DNA of 64,000 nt from Cristatella mucedo (taxonomy: Eukaryota > Bryozoa > Phylactolaemata > Cristatellidae). The position numbers and the translations under genes are program-made. The stretch covers positions 13,760,001 to 13,824,000 of the forward strand of contig WPIO01000002.1 in NCBI GenBank assembly GCA_009760855.2, in the 5' to 3' direction. A model generated the notes under the pieces. That model searched no databases. It had not been told where the DNA came from and was given only the letters and a program-made list of their open reading frames with translations. Below are positions 1 to 12,541 of this stretch, piece by piece. Each line of letters starts with the position of its first letter. Positions within the stretch are counted from its first letter, which is position 1.

Positions 1-299
1 CGTAACAGAGGAGACACGGCTCAGTTCCGAGCAAAAGAGCCATCAAAGCCCGGGAGCAGATTTAGTAGGACAGCCTGAAACCACGAGGGGGTGAGCAGGA
101 GGAATATGGAATTGGAACCTCACCCAACCAACTGGCTCGTTGATTTTCCTTAGAAGAGCATCCTGGACAACTCACTGGAGAATCACGTCAGAAGACAGTT
201 GAATAGGCTAGATGTGATGCCCTAATTATATGGATCGGATAACCCGATCAACTGGTTCTACAGAGTACCAATTACATGTACAGTGAACCACTAAGTCTG
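1..299. other. Unassigned sequence at left edge
   Basis: I see no coding, RNA or repeat signal that I can name here. Confidence 0.4.
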
Positions 300-1740
300 C
301 TACTCGGCGCTGGCCACTGGGCGGCTGATTAGCATCTTCACGCTCGCTTTGACGCACAGAAATCGAAGGCCGTTACCATCGACCCGGTGGGATTCCATTA
401 GTTGCGACTGCCTCGTGCAAGCGAAGCCCCTGGTAGCGAGATCTGTCGCCGCCCCAGAGCAGCCGCACGCGAATTCGGCGATGCGGGCCGAGGCAGTAGA
501 TTGGAGGCACCCTCACGACACCCATGAGCTGCTGTCAAAAATGCGTCCTAATACTTCAGGTAGAGCCACCTAAAAACCGACGAAGGTCATGCACGGCGGG
601 CTCGCCGCCCGCCCGCCCGCCCGCCCGCCCCCCCTCCCCGGAGGAGCATCGCTGAGAGAGCGAGTGAGGTTTGGGCGTTGCTTACCGCCACAGCTGCTGC
701 CGCCGCCGCCGCTTTTATTGAGGGCGCTTTTATTGAGGGCGGGCCGGCGTTTCAGGCGGGTACGGCCGAAACGGGCGACGGCCGCCGACGGGATAACTAA
801 ATCGGAGGACGGCAGACGGGCACGAGTCGTCACGTCGCCAAGCAGCCATTCTAGCGCCGACGTCGGAGCTTCGCTGAATCTGCGACTGATGCGCAGCCAA
901 CACAATCTAACCGGCGCTCGGCGAGGCGAAATGCGAACTTACGCCGGTCTCTCCTTCGTTCCAGCGACCGCACTGACCGACACCGCCGCTCGACTCATGG
1001 CCACCCGTCATATGTAGGTGGCGCTGCTGCGAAACCGCCCCGCCGTTTTCTTTCAGACTCGCGACTGGCCCCCGTGCCCTCCCCTCCCCCTCCATTCCCC
1101 TCCCCAGAAGATGGTCCTATTCATTGCATGCTGTTCTGCCTCAGAATCATATTATTTTTCAGCTCTTAAGTATTCCGGCTCGACGCCTGATAGTTCCTCG
1201 GAGCAAAGAAGCCCCTTGCAGGGTAATCTTACGGGCAACCAAAATGCGACCACGCCCACCCCTCTTCAAGCTCGCTGTGGGCGGCGGCGCCTGGCGGACG
1301 GCATTTCGTGCCGCTGTCGCCGCCGCTGCCGCCGCCGCCGCCTGCCTTCACCGAAGCCGGTTAACGGGATGGGGTGGGGCGCTGCGCTTTGTGCAAATCA
1401 TTCTTCTAGGCCGATCTAGGCCGATCTTCGGGTCGTCCTCGATAGGGTGTGTCGGGCTGGACGACGAGCCGAGAGTGTGGCTCGGCTTATGTGGCCAGCT
1501 ACTCGACTGGCATCAGATCCGAAGCGGTCATCTCGAGAAATCAGCGAAATCGTCATTCGCTAGCGACCGAGCCCGCTTCTGCCAAAAGGCGCTTCTTCAA
1601 CGGCCAGCAGTTATGTTAAGAGCGCTGCCGCTAGGTGGCTTAGGCTCGTGTCGTGTTCAATGGCTCGCGATGCAATCAGGTACTCCTATGGCTACGGGTA
1701 ACGCTCGAACGGGACAGGGCTAAAGCTGATGCTAGAACGA
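300..1740. promoter_or_regulatory. CpG-rich island, possible promoter
   Basis: This stretch is much richer in G+C and CpG than the rest of the window. It contains a (CCCG)n run near 603-633, GCC-triplet runs near 697-715 and 1317-1342, and GC-box-like motifs (CCACGCCC near 1250, GGTGGGGCG near 1372). Open frames occur on both strands, but they have biased Ala/Arg/Pro composition and match no family I know, so I read them as by-products of base composition. Such islands often mark broadly active promoters. It could serve a gene to the left or a distal 5' leader of EXOC1 13 kb downstream; the sequence does not decide. Confidence 0.4.
603..633. repeat. (CCCG)n simple repeat
   Basis: About seven tandem GCCC units followed by a C-rich run inside the CpG island. 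Confidence 0.85.
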
Positions 1741-3065
1741 ATTTGAAGATGTGCTAACTGTCATGTACGATTGATCCCAATCATTTGACGAGTAATCTTG
1801 TATGGGTACCTCGTGGCTATAATTTTTAAAATAATGGGATTCTTCCTTTCAAAGTCCGAACTCTTTCGCACGACGGACCTCACAAAGATTATAAATGACC
1901 TCTGTTGGCTGGTGCGATCCTTCTAAGTGACATAGGACGATAATTTCTCGATTAAGCCGAAGGGTGGAGTTTTCTCGAAAACTCTTACAAACGGCGAACG
2001 GCGGCTTCCCGTTCGGCACAGAACGGCCGCCTTTCCCGGAAAATTCAGCGAAAATAAACCCTAGCATGGTAATCATGCAGAGGGTGGGGGAAATTTAAGC
2101 TCTACCCTGAAAATGAGCCCTATCGGCAGCTTCTCTGTGCAGAGAAGCAGCCACTACAGCAGCAGACTTGGGATATTTCGCTCACGAGGCACCTGAGGCG
2201 GCTGAGGGATGCCTAGAGAAGAGAATAGAAGCAGCCTTCGCCTTCAACGCCGCCAAACCGCGGACGATAGACTACACGGCTCCAAGCCGTTATCATTGTT
2301 CAGAGATCCCGAACGTTAGTTTTCGTGCCAGCCCTTATATAGCTGATTTAGCACGACACCGCTGCGAAATGGGGGATCCGTACTATTTTTTTTCTATGGA
2401 ATCCTCGCCACCAGACTTCGGCTTGAAGTAACAAGAGTAAGAGAAGATCGCCAGATGAGCTGCGGTCGCTCGGGCTCAATCCTCAAAGCCGATGCGAAGC
2501 GAAACCGAAACTAGCGCTCGGACAGATGAGGCTCTCTGCAGCTTAGCTCGCTCACAAGTGACATCGAGACGTAGCGGAAATGTTTCGCCATTTGTAGTTG
2601 CGAAAGCTATGCTCTCAAAATGAACGATTAGCAGGCCTTTCATTTCATTCGAAGACTACTTCCACGAGAAACTTTTTCGCTGACGAGTCTAGATAGCTGA
2701 ACACGCGTCCATACCACGTGCCCAACAGCCTCACCTTTTCTAGAGCTGCAGACTCTTGCATTTTCTTTCCAGCCACTCAATGCTGCTACTGCCGCACCAC
2801 TTACTTTCTCTCTGTTTTTCTGCCTGGGCGATGCTCCTAACTTCTTTGTAGTGCTGAGTCCGATGAGCCTTTGGCTGTTACAGGCTCACCCGAACCCGCA
2901 TAGACTTTCAACCTGGCAGAATTCGCCATCCACCAGTCTTCTCGGTTTTGTGGTGCTACAGACAAAGGTAAAAAAACGCGTGCAGCAAGCGCTCACTCCC
3001 AAATGGTAATGTGCACATACATAATACGTATGTAATGCAATATGTGATATGTTACATTTGATGTA
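1741..3065. other. Unassigned intergenic sequence
   Basis: No recognisable gene. A perfect short hairpin lies at 2129-2148 (9-bp stem GCTTCTCTG, 2-base loop). Open frames here are short and match nothing I know. Confidence 0.4.
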
Positions 3066-3345
3066 TAACAAAAATAATAATAAGGCATTTGTTATAGCGC
3101 AGTCAGAGAAATCAATCTCTTTCTAGGTACTTGACATTTGCTGTAAAGGAAGCATTATCGAATGGTTTTCGGTAGCAAGCTCAATGAACAACGAGCACAA
3201 CATGATTAGAGATGAGATACACAGGGTCAGCATGCAAATATGGTAGGTGGCAGCATGCACAGTGTCAGCATGCATAAGCACACTGAAGACAAATCACATG
3301 GACCCACAAAATGCTGTGATAAATAGATGTACCCTTAGCTTCTTT
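3066..3345 (-). mobile_element. LINE-A 3' end fragment
   Basis: Read on the minus strand it is the non-coding 3' end of LINE-A: a segment with repeated GTCAGCATGCA-type motifs, then the tail hairpin (GATTGATTTCTCTGACTGCGC) and an (ATT)n-like end near 3070. It is 5'-truncated and has no coding part. Confidence 0.8.
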
Positions 3346-4100
3346 AAATATACGTAATATGCAATATGCACATATTAGATAATATGCACTAGCGATGGTT
3401 GTGGTGAGATACAGGTAGCGTTCTCAAAAGAAAAGAAAGTTACCATAAAATAGGTATTTGCACAGTTTTAGCCAAACTTTCACTAAGAAATTAAAATCCC
3501 CTCGAGGTTTACCGATTGGGCGATGTGGCAAGTGAACTTCCACGTATACGCAAGCTCTTTTACTTGAGCAGTCGCTCTGAAGCAGCATAACGTAGAAAGT
3601 TGAAAGTGTTTTCCTTTCGTTAAAATATCTCACAGACTCGTGCTTTCGGTCAGGTCTCGCGTTTGGGTCCAAAATCCAAGGCAGACATCTTCATTCCAAT
3701 ACTTTTTAAGGCAATTGCATTAATCTGGGGCTGAGAATATGCCACTGCTTGAGAGGCAGACTTAAAGATCTGAACAAAAATTTGGTTCAAATATTTAGCT
3801 ACTATTCTACATTTGTGCAAAATCCTTTTAAACCTACAGCAAGTATGGTTTCCTTTAAGGTAAGAATTATGGTTTGATTTTCGACACCATTTAACCACCT
3901 GACATTTAAAGTTCTGATAGACCGAGTTATAATATGCCAGCAGGTTTCGTTAATGCTATTTGTATACTTTAGCAGGTACGTCGTTAAACTCCTGTAGCAT
4001 TATTAAAATTCTCATTTTAAAATCAGACAAGTAATACGAATGAAAATAGTTTAGTCCTCTTTATTAGCATACGCCATCTTTGTAAGGAGAACCCGAAAGA
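3346..4100. other. Unassigned intergenic sequence
   Basis: AT-rich, with no recognisable gene or repeat family. The overlapping minus-strand frames at 3424-3898 do not resemble any protein I know. Confidence 0.35.
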
Positions 4101-4106
4101 CTAACT

Positions 4107-4215
4107 GAATAATAATAATAATATTATTATTAATACATATATATAGCCCCTCGCAGAACTTAATCTCTTTCTTAGCAATTTAAATTCGCTGCAAAGGAAG
4201 CTTGATCGAACGATT
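4107..4215 (-). mobile_element. LINE-A tail fragment
   Basis: Minus-strand copy of the LINE-A terminal hairpin with its (ATT)n end at 4107-4135. It is a severely 5'-truncated insertion. It abuts a plus-strand LINE-A copy, so the two lie head to head. Confidence 0.7.
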
Positions 4216-4224
4216 AATGGTAGC

Positions 4225-4800
4225 ATGCTCGATGACAACATAGCTAAGCTTGTCTGTCGTGAGCGTTGCAGTTGCCACCTCACACCACTTCTCGCTGATT
4301 TGCACTGGCTCCCTGTCAAGCGGCTCACCTACTTCGAGGTTCTGTCACTCACTTAAAGTCCCTTCAATCTTTGGCTCAAGCCTACCTAACAGATTTACTC
4401 CCCTCCCCCAGCCAAGCTAAGCGTCGTACCACCCGCTTTTCGGAATCTAATCGTATACCTATACTTCGTACGAACCTCAAATCTCTTTGAGACTTTCCGA
4501 TGCCTTTATGACTTTTGTAAACAAACTAAAAAAGCATCTATTCATCACAGCATTTAGTGGGTCCGTGTGATCCATTCTTTGTAGGCTTGTAGGTGCTGAT
4601 ACTGTGCATGCTGCTACTAACCATACTTACTTTCTAACCATTTGCACGTCGCCTCTTACCATATTATGCTTGTTGTCATAGAGCATGTAGCCACTAACCA
4701 TTCAATCGTGCTCACTTGGCAGCAAATGTAAAGTACTTTGAAAAAGATTGAGTTCTCCGAGGGCGCTGTAAGAAATGTATTTTTATCATTATCATTACCG
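4225..4800 (+). mobile_element. LINE-A 3' portion
   Basis: Begins within the coding end of the LINE (degenerate [19 protein letters not shown]-type reading), continues through the 3' UTR with TGTGCATGCTGC motifs, and ends with the hairpin (GAGTTCTCCGAGGGCGCTG) and an ATT-rich tail. The reading frame is broken, so this is a dead copy. Confidence 0.85.
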
Positions 4801-4849
4801 GTATTACGGCTACTGTGAAATTCTGTACATTTTTGGTCACCTCGATCTA

Positions 4850-5230
4850 TTTTCAGGAGAAAAAGGGAAGAGATGCCTAGCACTGGGAGGAAAAAGTGGA
4901 GAGGAAAAAGGGAAGAGATGCCTAGCACTGAAAGCAAAATTTCGAGGACAAGAAAGCAGCAAGCAGGTCTGGCCAGGTCAAGTTTAAGGTCTGGCCAGGT
5001 CAAGCCGCAGGTTTCTTGAAGAAGGCAAAGCTGGAGAATAGTGAAGACACAGAAAACATCATGAGGATGTTGACAATCGCACAGAGAGAGAATAAGGAAG
5101 ATCAGGTTTGAGGAGGACGAAAGCAGGCAGGACAGAGACAGTGACAAGAATAGGGAAGAGGGGAAAAGCAGTGAAGGCAGAAAGTATGATAGCACTGGAG
5201 AAAAAAACACTCTGCTAGGTGAGAGCTTCA
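4850..5230 (+). repeat. Purine-rich tract with local tandem duplications
   Basis: The plus strand is strongly biased to A and G. Two short direct duplications are visible: a unit with AGGGAAGAGATGCCTAGCAC at about 4866 and 4911, and a unit with AGGTCTGGCCAGGTCAAG at about 4969 and 4987. The minus-strand open frame across it is a Ser/Leu-rich by-product of base composition. Confidence 0.6.
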
Positions 5231-5519
5231 TTAAAAAAAAAGCTTTGCTCTGTGAAGACGTAGACAGTCAACATTTGGACCATAGGGGTGCAAAACTTTC
5301 AAACTGAAGTAGAACAGTTTGCCACGTTCAAGGCCAGAAAAATTCATCTAAGTTAGGACCTCAGCTGTGATAGCTACCTTGTACCTGTACTACAATTAAC
5401 AAAACTTTCTCCACTCGATATGCCTGATAGCGTGTGTTTTTCTTCTGTGTTGGGGCTATTTTCCAGATATTTTCTTTTTAAAAGGAAGGGAGCGCCATTT
5501 TTTTATTTGTTCCCAGGCG

Positions 5520-7365
5520 CCGAAAAATCTCACTACGCATCTGCATACGAGTTCTCATGCAATGCATTGCTATCGACTGCAACGGCCTGATCCCGTATTG
5601 CAATTCACTGCAATCCGCAGTAAAGCAACCAGAACGCGTACACTAGACGCTCTCTGGTTATGATTTCACGCTGCTCTACTCTTCGGTTATTGTATACTAG
5701 CATAAATTGTTTCGACCACTCTGCAGCATTGAGCTGCAATTAACTGTAATGGCCCCGGCCAATACCGCAATCTGACCGAAAATTGACTAGAATGCGTACA
5801 CTTGAAGCTCTAATAGTGATTGTACGTTGCTCTAATCTTCGCTTATTGTGTGCTCGCAAAATTTCACTACAACTACCTCGACCATGCTTCAGCAATGTAC
5901 TGCAATAGACTGTAATAGCCGGGGCCAATACCGTAATCCCCAGCAATCCGATGCAAAATGCCCCAAAATCGGTCTCTCAATGCTCCAATTTTTAATGCTT
6001 AATACAATGCACACCGTTTAAAGTTCAACCACGTCATTAAAAAAATTTCGCCCGTAAAATCTCGGGCAATGCATGGCAATCTACAGAAACGGCTCGGCTC
6101 GAAGTAGCAATCCACTACAATCCGAGGCAAATCGACCATAAATTGGCTGCGAGAAGCTCAAATTGTCACCGCATTTGACGTTTCATTGCGTTAAAAGTGA
6201 AACCATAGAATTTTCAAGCTATTTTGAACGTTAATTATCAACAATACACTGCAATCGGCAGCAATGGCAGGGGCTAATATTGAGATTCATGAAAAATCGA
6301 AAAGGTTGGCTTCGCGAAAGTAAATGAGCGTTCGCATAATTTGCACCCATTGTGCGCGTTCAATCGACGGCAGCTCATGGCAATCGACGGCAATGGCCTG
6401 GGAAATTACGCCAATCCATAACGGTCATTACAAATAGACCAATAGTTGCTGGAAGAAGCTCAAAATTGTCTTTCATATTGCAGCACACTGCATTAAAAGT
6501 GCAACCACATCATTTCAAACAATCGCGAACGTACGATCGAGGGCAGAGCACGGAAATCGACGGCAATGGCCCGTCTTCTACCTTAATCGTTTTTACATTG
6601 ACTGGAAATCGGCTGTTCGAAGCTGCGATTGCAGCTTGTGCAAAACTCTGCAGCTAGGCTTGTCTGTCGTGAGCGTCGCAGTTGCCACATTACTCCACTT
6701 CTCGCCGACCTGCACTGGCTACCAGTCAAGCAACGGATTGACTTCAAGGTTTTGTCGCTCACTTTTAGGTCCCTTCATTCTATGGCTCCAGCCTATCTCT
6801 CCGACATACTCCCCCATCAGGCCAAGCATCGTACCACCCGCTTCTCGGAATCCAACAGTCTAGAAATACCTCATACAAACCTTAAATCCTTTGGAGACCG
6901 TGCATTTAGCTCGTATGCTCCCAAAGCCTGGAACTCCCTCCCGACCTGCGTCAGAACATCCCCTGACCTGACCACATTTAAAAGGAACCTAAAAACACAC
7001 CTATTTAGGACAGCATTTAGTGGGTCCCTGTGATTCGTCCTTCACGTGCTTATGCGTGCTGACACTGTGCATGCTGCCACTAACCACATTTGCATGCTGA
7101 CCCTGTGCATGTCACCCCTAACCATATTATTCATCTCGTTTGTTTTTCAAGCATGATTTTACTTACCATTCAATTGCATTTCACTTTACAGCAAATGCAA
7201 AGCGCCTAGAGAGAGATTGAGTTCTCTGAGGGCGCTTTATCAAGTGAATTATTATTATTATAAGCTATAATTATCTTGCCACTGTGCGAGAGTATTCTGT
7301 AAACACATTTTTCGCGTTCAATCTTGCGCAATGTATGGCAATCGACAACAATGGCCGGCTTTGAT
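5520..7365 (+). repeat. Degenerate ~170-bp satellite, left arm
   Basis: A diagnostic motif recurs near 5559, 5722, 5887, 6065, 6241, 6361, 6537 and 7326: GCAAT boxes spaced 10 bp apart followed by GGCC and CCAATACCGCAATC. Most spacings are 163-178 bp. Between the motifs lie a conserved GAAGCTCAAATTGTC-type box and a GCACACCGTTTAAAGT-type box. The arm is interrupted by a LINE-A copy at 6610-7265. Its orientation is opposite to the 8.4-13.5 kb arm. Identity between units looks moderate, so the array is old. Confidence 0.75.
6610..7265 (+). mobile_element. LINE-A 3' portion inside the satellite
   Basis: Encodes the conserved C-terminal part of the LINE-A ORF (6629-7033): [57 protein letters not shown]. 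Then come the 3' UTR, the terminal hairpin with TTCTCTGAGGGCGCTTTA, and (ATT)n at about 7248-7260. The C-terminal frame is intact, suggesting a fairly young, 5'-truncated insertion. Confidence 0.9.
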
Positions 7366-8440
7366 TGCAATGTGTTTTAAATTGACTAGAAATTGGCTCC
7401 TCGAAACTCTGGTACGTCATTTCAGCACATTATACTTTCATGTGCTACGGCATTTCTACAACTCCAAGGACACAGTCGACTATCGGTGGATGATGGCGAG
7501 CTTTTACGGGCTCTAGGGCAGAACTGTCGATCAGAATTAGTTGTGACGTCCACAGATTTTAGTCTGGCTCTCCGTTTGCCCCTCGGAGAAGGCCAAAAAC
7601 CATGTCACATACGAAGCACGTGTGCGTTGGTAATAAACTGTCGGTGTTGGGCATCGGCTGGCTATCTGCTGCGTGAACAAACGACCCCAAGGGGTCTCAG
7701 TCGCACCAGCAGAAATTATAACTTTCGAATATAGCCTGGTAACATACTTTCCAAGGCTATGTGAAAATAGTTGAATGAATACCCCTGCCTGTATAATGAG
7801 GATCAAGCTTTAAATCTATCCTGAGATATGAGGACCCGAGTAGAGATTGCAGTATGCAAACACTGTTAAAGTCTGCTTGCTCAGATAATCTACTGATTTT
7901 GTTGGTTTCGCTGATCCTGTTGAAAAATATATGAAATAATAATATGAAATAAATAATATGAAATAATATAAATAAATAAATAATATGAAACGCAATTAAG
8001 TTTTAAGTGACTCTCCATAAGCGTTACAAAAGCACAAGTTTTCTTCCTATTATTGCAACAGAGAAACGTCTCATCGTTATACTTGTCTGCACTGCTTATG
8101 GAGGTTGAGGCATACTTACAATTGACACGTTCCGTCACTGTGCCGTGTGCCGTTACAATAGTTTTCACATTGGTACTAAATCGCAAAGTGCTCCACGACA
8201 GCCAGCTGAAAATATTCTACGGTGTTTGAAGAAGTAGAGAATGGCCCTAAAGGTTGAACAAAGCCGCAACGAAGGAGCACAGCGTGTTCAATGCTGCCCA
8301 ATTGCCCAACGCCCGGCAATAAATGTGCGTAATGACTTGAACATTTTCTGATTACCATTAAACATGTAAAATTTCATGTGAAATTAGGCAATGAGAATTA
8401 AAGCTTCCCATAGCCAATTTTTTGACGATTTTTGAAAGGT
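7366..8440. other. Spacer between the two satellite arms
   Basis: No gene recognised. It contains an AT-rich low-complexity stretch at about 7925-7990 made of ATATGAAATAA-like units. Open frames are short and match no known family. Confidence 0.4.
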
Positions 8441-10644
8441 TGTAATCAATTGTTGCATTGGCCCGAGGATCAGCAATCGATTGCTGTGCATTGCCCGAAA
8501 TTGAACACACCCATTAGGATCAAATGACGTAACCACACTTTAAAAAAGTGCGATGTAATACCTGATGTGTACTTTAGCTTTACACAGCCTATGTGCGGTC
8601 GATTTACCATGGATTGCAAAGGATTACTGTATTGGCATGGGCCATTGCCGTTGATTGCAACGCAGTGACCGAGAGCTAGCATTAACAATGACATTTCCTG
8701 AATTATCAAAAAATAGAGCATATCACGCAGCAACTTCCAGCCTATTTTTAATCGATCTTTATAGCTTCCCGTATTTTCCTAGCCCATTGCTATCGATTAC
8801 TATGTATTGCCCTCGAATGTACGTTCCGATTGCTTGAGAAGATGCTGTCTCATTTTTTAATACAACTCACTGCGATATGCAAGAAAAGTTGCATCTTCTC
8901 TCGCCAGCTCTGTGTGTAATTGTAACAGAACGTCATAGATTTCCATATTGTATCGGACCGTGTCAATTGGTATGCAGTACCCATAGTTGAAGGCACGCAA
9001 TGGGTTGACAGTATGTCGCTCAAACTGAACTTGATGTAGCACGATAATTGGAGCTGCGAACAGCCAATCTCTAATCAATTTGAAATAGATTGCTGTAAAA
9101 GATGGTCTGTTGCCGTAGATTGCCATGCATTGCCCTCGATTGTACGTTCGCGATTGGTTAAAAAGATGCGGCTACACTTTTAATACAGTATGCTGCAATG
9201 CAAAAGAAAACTGTGTTTCTCCCAGCAACTATCGGTCTATTGGTGATGGACCGTTATGGATTAGTGTATATTCCCGGGCCATTGCCGTCGATTGAACGCA
9301 CACAATTATATGTAACTTGGAAGACAGTTGCAGTTTAACGCAGAAAATCTTGTCGATTTTACACGGATTGCAGTATTAGTGTGGGCCATGGCTGTCGATT
9401 GCCGTGCATTGCTGGCAGTCAACGAGAAAAGCAGCTTTAAATGCCGCGATTTCATTGTGGACGCGAAATGGTTTAGGTACTGACAATTGGAGCTTCGAGC
9501 TGCCAATTTATTTTCAATTGGAAGCGGGTTAGGGTATCGGCCCGGCCATTGCTGTCGATTGCCATTCATTGTTCGCAATTGTACGTGCGCGATTGGTTGA
9601 AAGGTTGGGATTGCACTTTAAACGAAGTCCACTGTGACGTGATAAAGTTTGATGTTGGCCCAGTCAAGTTTGATATTGGTCCAGCCACTTCCCGGTGATT
9701 TGCAACTGATAATACTGGATTGACGTATTTTGTCGGGCCATTACCGGCGATTGCTATGCATCGCCCAAGATCGAACGTACAGAGTGGGTTGAAAGTATGT
9801 GCGCACTCTAAGAAGTGAGATGATACGCGGAATGAAAATTGGGCTTCGTGCAGCTAATTTCTCGTCGACTTGCCACGGATTGCGGTATTGGCCCCTGCCA
9901 TTGCTGTCGATTGCCGCGCGTTGTTGACAATTAATGGGCAAACTAAATTGAAACTCTACGGAACTTTGCACACCATGAACTGTTATATGCAATCGCAATT
10001 GGAGTTTCGCGAAGCTAATTTGTGGTGGGTTTGCCACGGACTGGAGTGCATTGCGGCTGCAAGCGCAGCCATTGCCGTAGATTACCATGCAGTGCCCGAG
10101 ATTTGTGTGAACGCAATTGGTCAAAGTTGATTTGGTTGCAAATTAAACAGAGTGCTTTGTAATATATATACAAAATTGGAGCATTAAGAAATCGATTTTG
10201 GAGCATTTAGGGCATTTTTTAGCGGAATGCGGTAGATTGCGGTATTGATCCGGCCCATTGCTGTCGGTAGCCGTGCATTGCAGGCAGTAAAAGAGCAAAG
10301 CAACTTGAAAATGTCTCAATTTCACTTAGGACGGTTCGAAATGTTTTACGTATTGACAATTGGAGCTTTATACCACCAGTTTGTCGTCGATTTAACGCGA
10401 GTTTGGATATTGGTCCTGGCGATTGCCATTGTAATGTAATGTATCTCCGTCAGTAACTCCACAAAGTCATAAAGACCATGTGGGTGTTACGCAGGAGACT
10501 TTTGTATAGCGCACTCACAGCCCAAGCGGCTTTCGGCACGCATTCGGTAGCCAACAGACTTCGTCTCACGCAACAAAGAGAAAGTGGGAAGCATAGCAGA
10601 GTTAGGAGAGCAGTTGAGGTAGTGAGTAGCATAGAAGTAGCAGT

Positions 10645-12051
10645 TCAGGACCGCTGAAAAAGATGTGCCACAGTCGGCAGTTGGAGAGTAGATGTCGTTG
10701 CGTAAGAATTGTGGAAGCGAGTTCCACAGTCTAGGACCTGCAAAGCTAAAGCTTCTTCGCCAACTGTCTTTAAGCGGAGGAATGGGACAGCTAATTCATT
10801 GTCCACACAGGACCTGAGGGCGCGAACAGGCTGAAACTGATGCAGCAGTTCAGCTAGGTACGAAGGAGCCAAGCCGTGGCGGGCCTTGTGGGTCAGCGTA
10901 AGAACTTTGCTCTGTATCTGCTGCTCAACCGGCATCCATCCTAGCTCTTTCAGCAAAGGTGACACGTGCTCAAACCGCTGGGACTTGAAGACCAGCCTTG
11001 CAGCCATATTCATAGTCCGCTGTTGTGGCACAATAGCTTTCTTTGGTAGCCCAGCCAAAAGGGAATTACAATAATCAAGCCGAGACAGAACTAAAGAGCT
11101 AGTTAAATTTTTTACAAGCCAGTGTGGGAGACAGCTTCTAATCTTGAATAGGGATCGGATGTGATGGCTAGCTGTAGAGGCAGTCTTCTGAATGAAGCTT
11201 TTGAAATTGAGGCAGCTGTCGAACACGACACCTAGATTTCGAGCACGTGGTGAAGGTCGCACAATAGCATCACCTATTAGAAGAGCAAAGCCTTTTAATC
11301 CAGCCACACGCTTAGGGTGTCCTATGAGAAGCAGTTCGGTTTTATCGTCATTTAATTTCAGGAAGTTTTCCGACATCCAGGATCGAATGTCGGCAAGGCA
11401 AGCATTCAGTTTCTCAGTTGCTGCAGCAGATTCCGACGGTTTAAATGACAAATACAACTGAGTATCGTCAGCATAGAAGTGATATCCTATTCCATGGGCC
11501 TTAATCACTTTTCCCAGAGGTTGCGTATAAATGGAGAACAGCAAGGGACCAAGTACAGACCCTTGAGGGACTCCACAGGTGACCCTTCTCATGTCTGAGA
11601 CCTGACCCCCACACGACACGGATTGAACACGATCAGACAAGTATGTATTAAACCACGCCAGTGCTTCGTCTGCCAGACCGATCGTTGTTCTCAATCGTTC
11701 AAGCAGAACTTCGTGATCAATGGTGTCGAAGGCAGCAGACAGATCTAGCAGAGCTAGGGCAATGACATTCCCGTCGTCGTTGCCACGTAGAATGTCATTG
11801 TTAACACGGAGGAGAGCAGTTTCAGTAGAGTGCTGCCTCTTGAAACCTGATTGAAATGTTTCTGACATTCCATTATTTTCAATATGTTCAACTGGCTGCT
11901 TAGCAACAATTTTTTCAAGAATCTTTGATAAGAACGGAAGAAGGGAAACTGGACGATAGTTTGCTAGGACCTCTGTGTCTAATCGAGGCTTTTTAAGAAT
12001 ATGTCTAACGATTGCCGATTTGAAGGACTTGGGGACGACCCCTTTTCCCAA
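10645..12051 (-). CDS. LINE-B reverse transcriptase ORF, 468 aa
   Basis: RNA-dependent DNA polymerase of a CR1/L2-type LINE, which copies element RNA at a nicked target site. In order the frame shows [19 protein letters not shown] (about 30-50), [59 protein letters not shown], the catalytic [32 protein letters not shown], then the thumb and C-terminal part with [18 protein letters not shown] and [20 protein letters not shown]. The polymerase core is uninterrupted and keeps YADD. The first Met is only where this frame opens; the upstream linker is in a different frame, so a frameshift near 12052-12083 separates them. The endonuclease is missing, so the copy cannot be autonomous. Confidence 0.93.
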   Translation of the reverse strand: MGKGVVPKSFKSAIVRHILKKPRLDTEVLANYRPVSLLPFLSKILEKIVAKQPVEHIENNGMSETFQSGFKRQHSTETALLRVNNDILRGNDDGNVIALALLDLSAAFDTIDHEVLLERLRTTIGLADEALAWFNTYLSDRVQSVSCGGQVSDMRRVTCGVPQGSVLGPLLFSIYTQPLGKVIKAHGIGYHFYADDTQLYLSFKPSESAAATEKLNACLADIRSWMSENFLKLNDDKTELLLIGHPKRVAGLKGFALLIGDAIVRPSPRARNLGVVFDSCLNFKSFIQKTASTASHHIRSLFKIRSCLPHWLVKNLTSSLVLSRLDYCNSLLAGLPKKAIVPQQRTMNMAARLVFKSQRFEHVSPLLKELGWMPVEQQIQSKVLTLTHKARHGLAPSYLAELLHQFQPVRALRSCVDNELAVPFLRLKTVGEEALALQVLDCGTRFHNSYATTSTLQLPTVAHLFQRS

Positions 12052-12082
12052 AGAAGCATTGAAAATCTTGGTTATGGCAGGG

Positions 12083-12541
12083 CTAAGTTGGTCTGCCAGT
12101 AAAGACCACAGAGATGAAGGTATCAGGAGACGAGCTCTTTTTGCTAGACCTTACTAAGGCAGCCACATCACAGGCAAAAACATCAGAGAACCTTTTAAGA
12201 AAGGTCACAGGCTGAGGAACGGCGATTGCTTTGGTCGGAGGGGGCTTAATGGAGGCGCGAATGTACACAATTTTTTCAGTAAAGAAGGCTGAAAACTTTT
12301 CGGCTGAGCCCTTAATATCTGGGGAGTCAGACCTGACAGCATTGGCCAGTAAATGGTTTTCTGTCTTAAAAATCTGTTTAGTGTCCGACTGGCAGGAATT
12401 CAGTTTTCTAATGAAAAAAGAAGCCCTGGCTTTTTTAAGCTTTCGGGTGTAAACTCGAAGGAAGTCTTTAAAATTGACTAGGTCTGCCTCAGACCCCGAT
12501 TTCTTGAAACGACGTTCCAGCCTGCGCTTAACACGGTGCAT
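12083..12541 (-). pseudogene. LINE-B linker region, frameshifted from the RT
   Basis: Lysine/arginine-rich segment that lies between endonuclease and reverse transcriptase in CR1/L2 ORF2. It contains [40 protein letters not shown] and a FSAFFTEKIVYIRASI block typical of this position. The frame runs out at 12083 and the RT resumes at 12051 in another frame. The same segment is recognisable, more decayed, at about 15760-16250 in a second LINE-B copy. Confidence 0.8.

Noticed and set aside
349-1723. Several open frames in the CpG-rich block as possible genes
   Set aside because: They overlap on both strands, have Arg/Ala/Pro-biased composition and show no family motif; high G+C alone gives long open frames.
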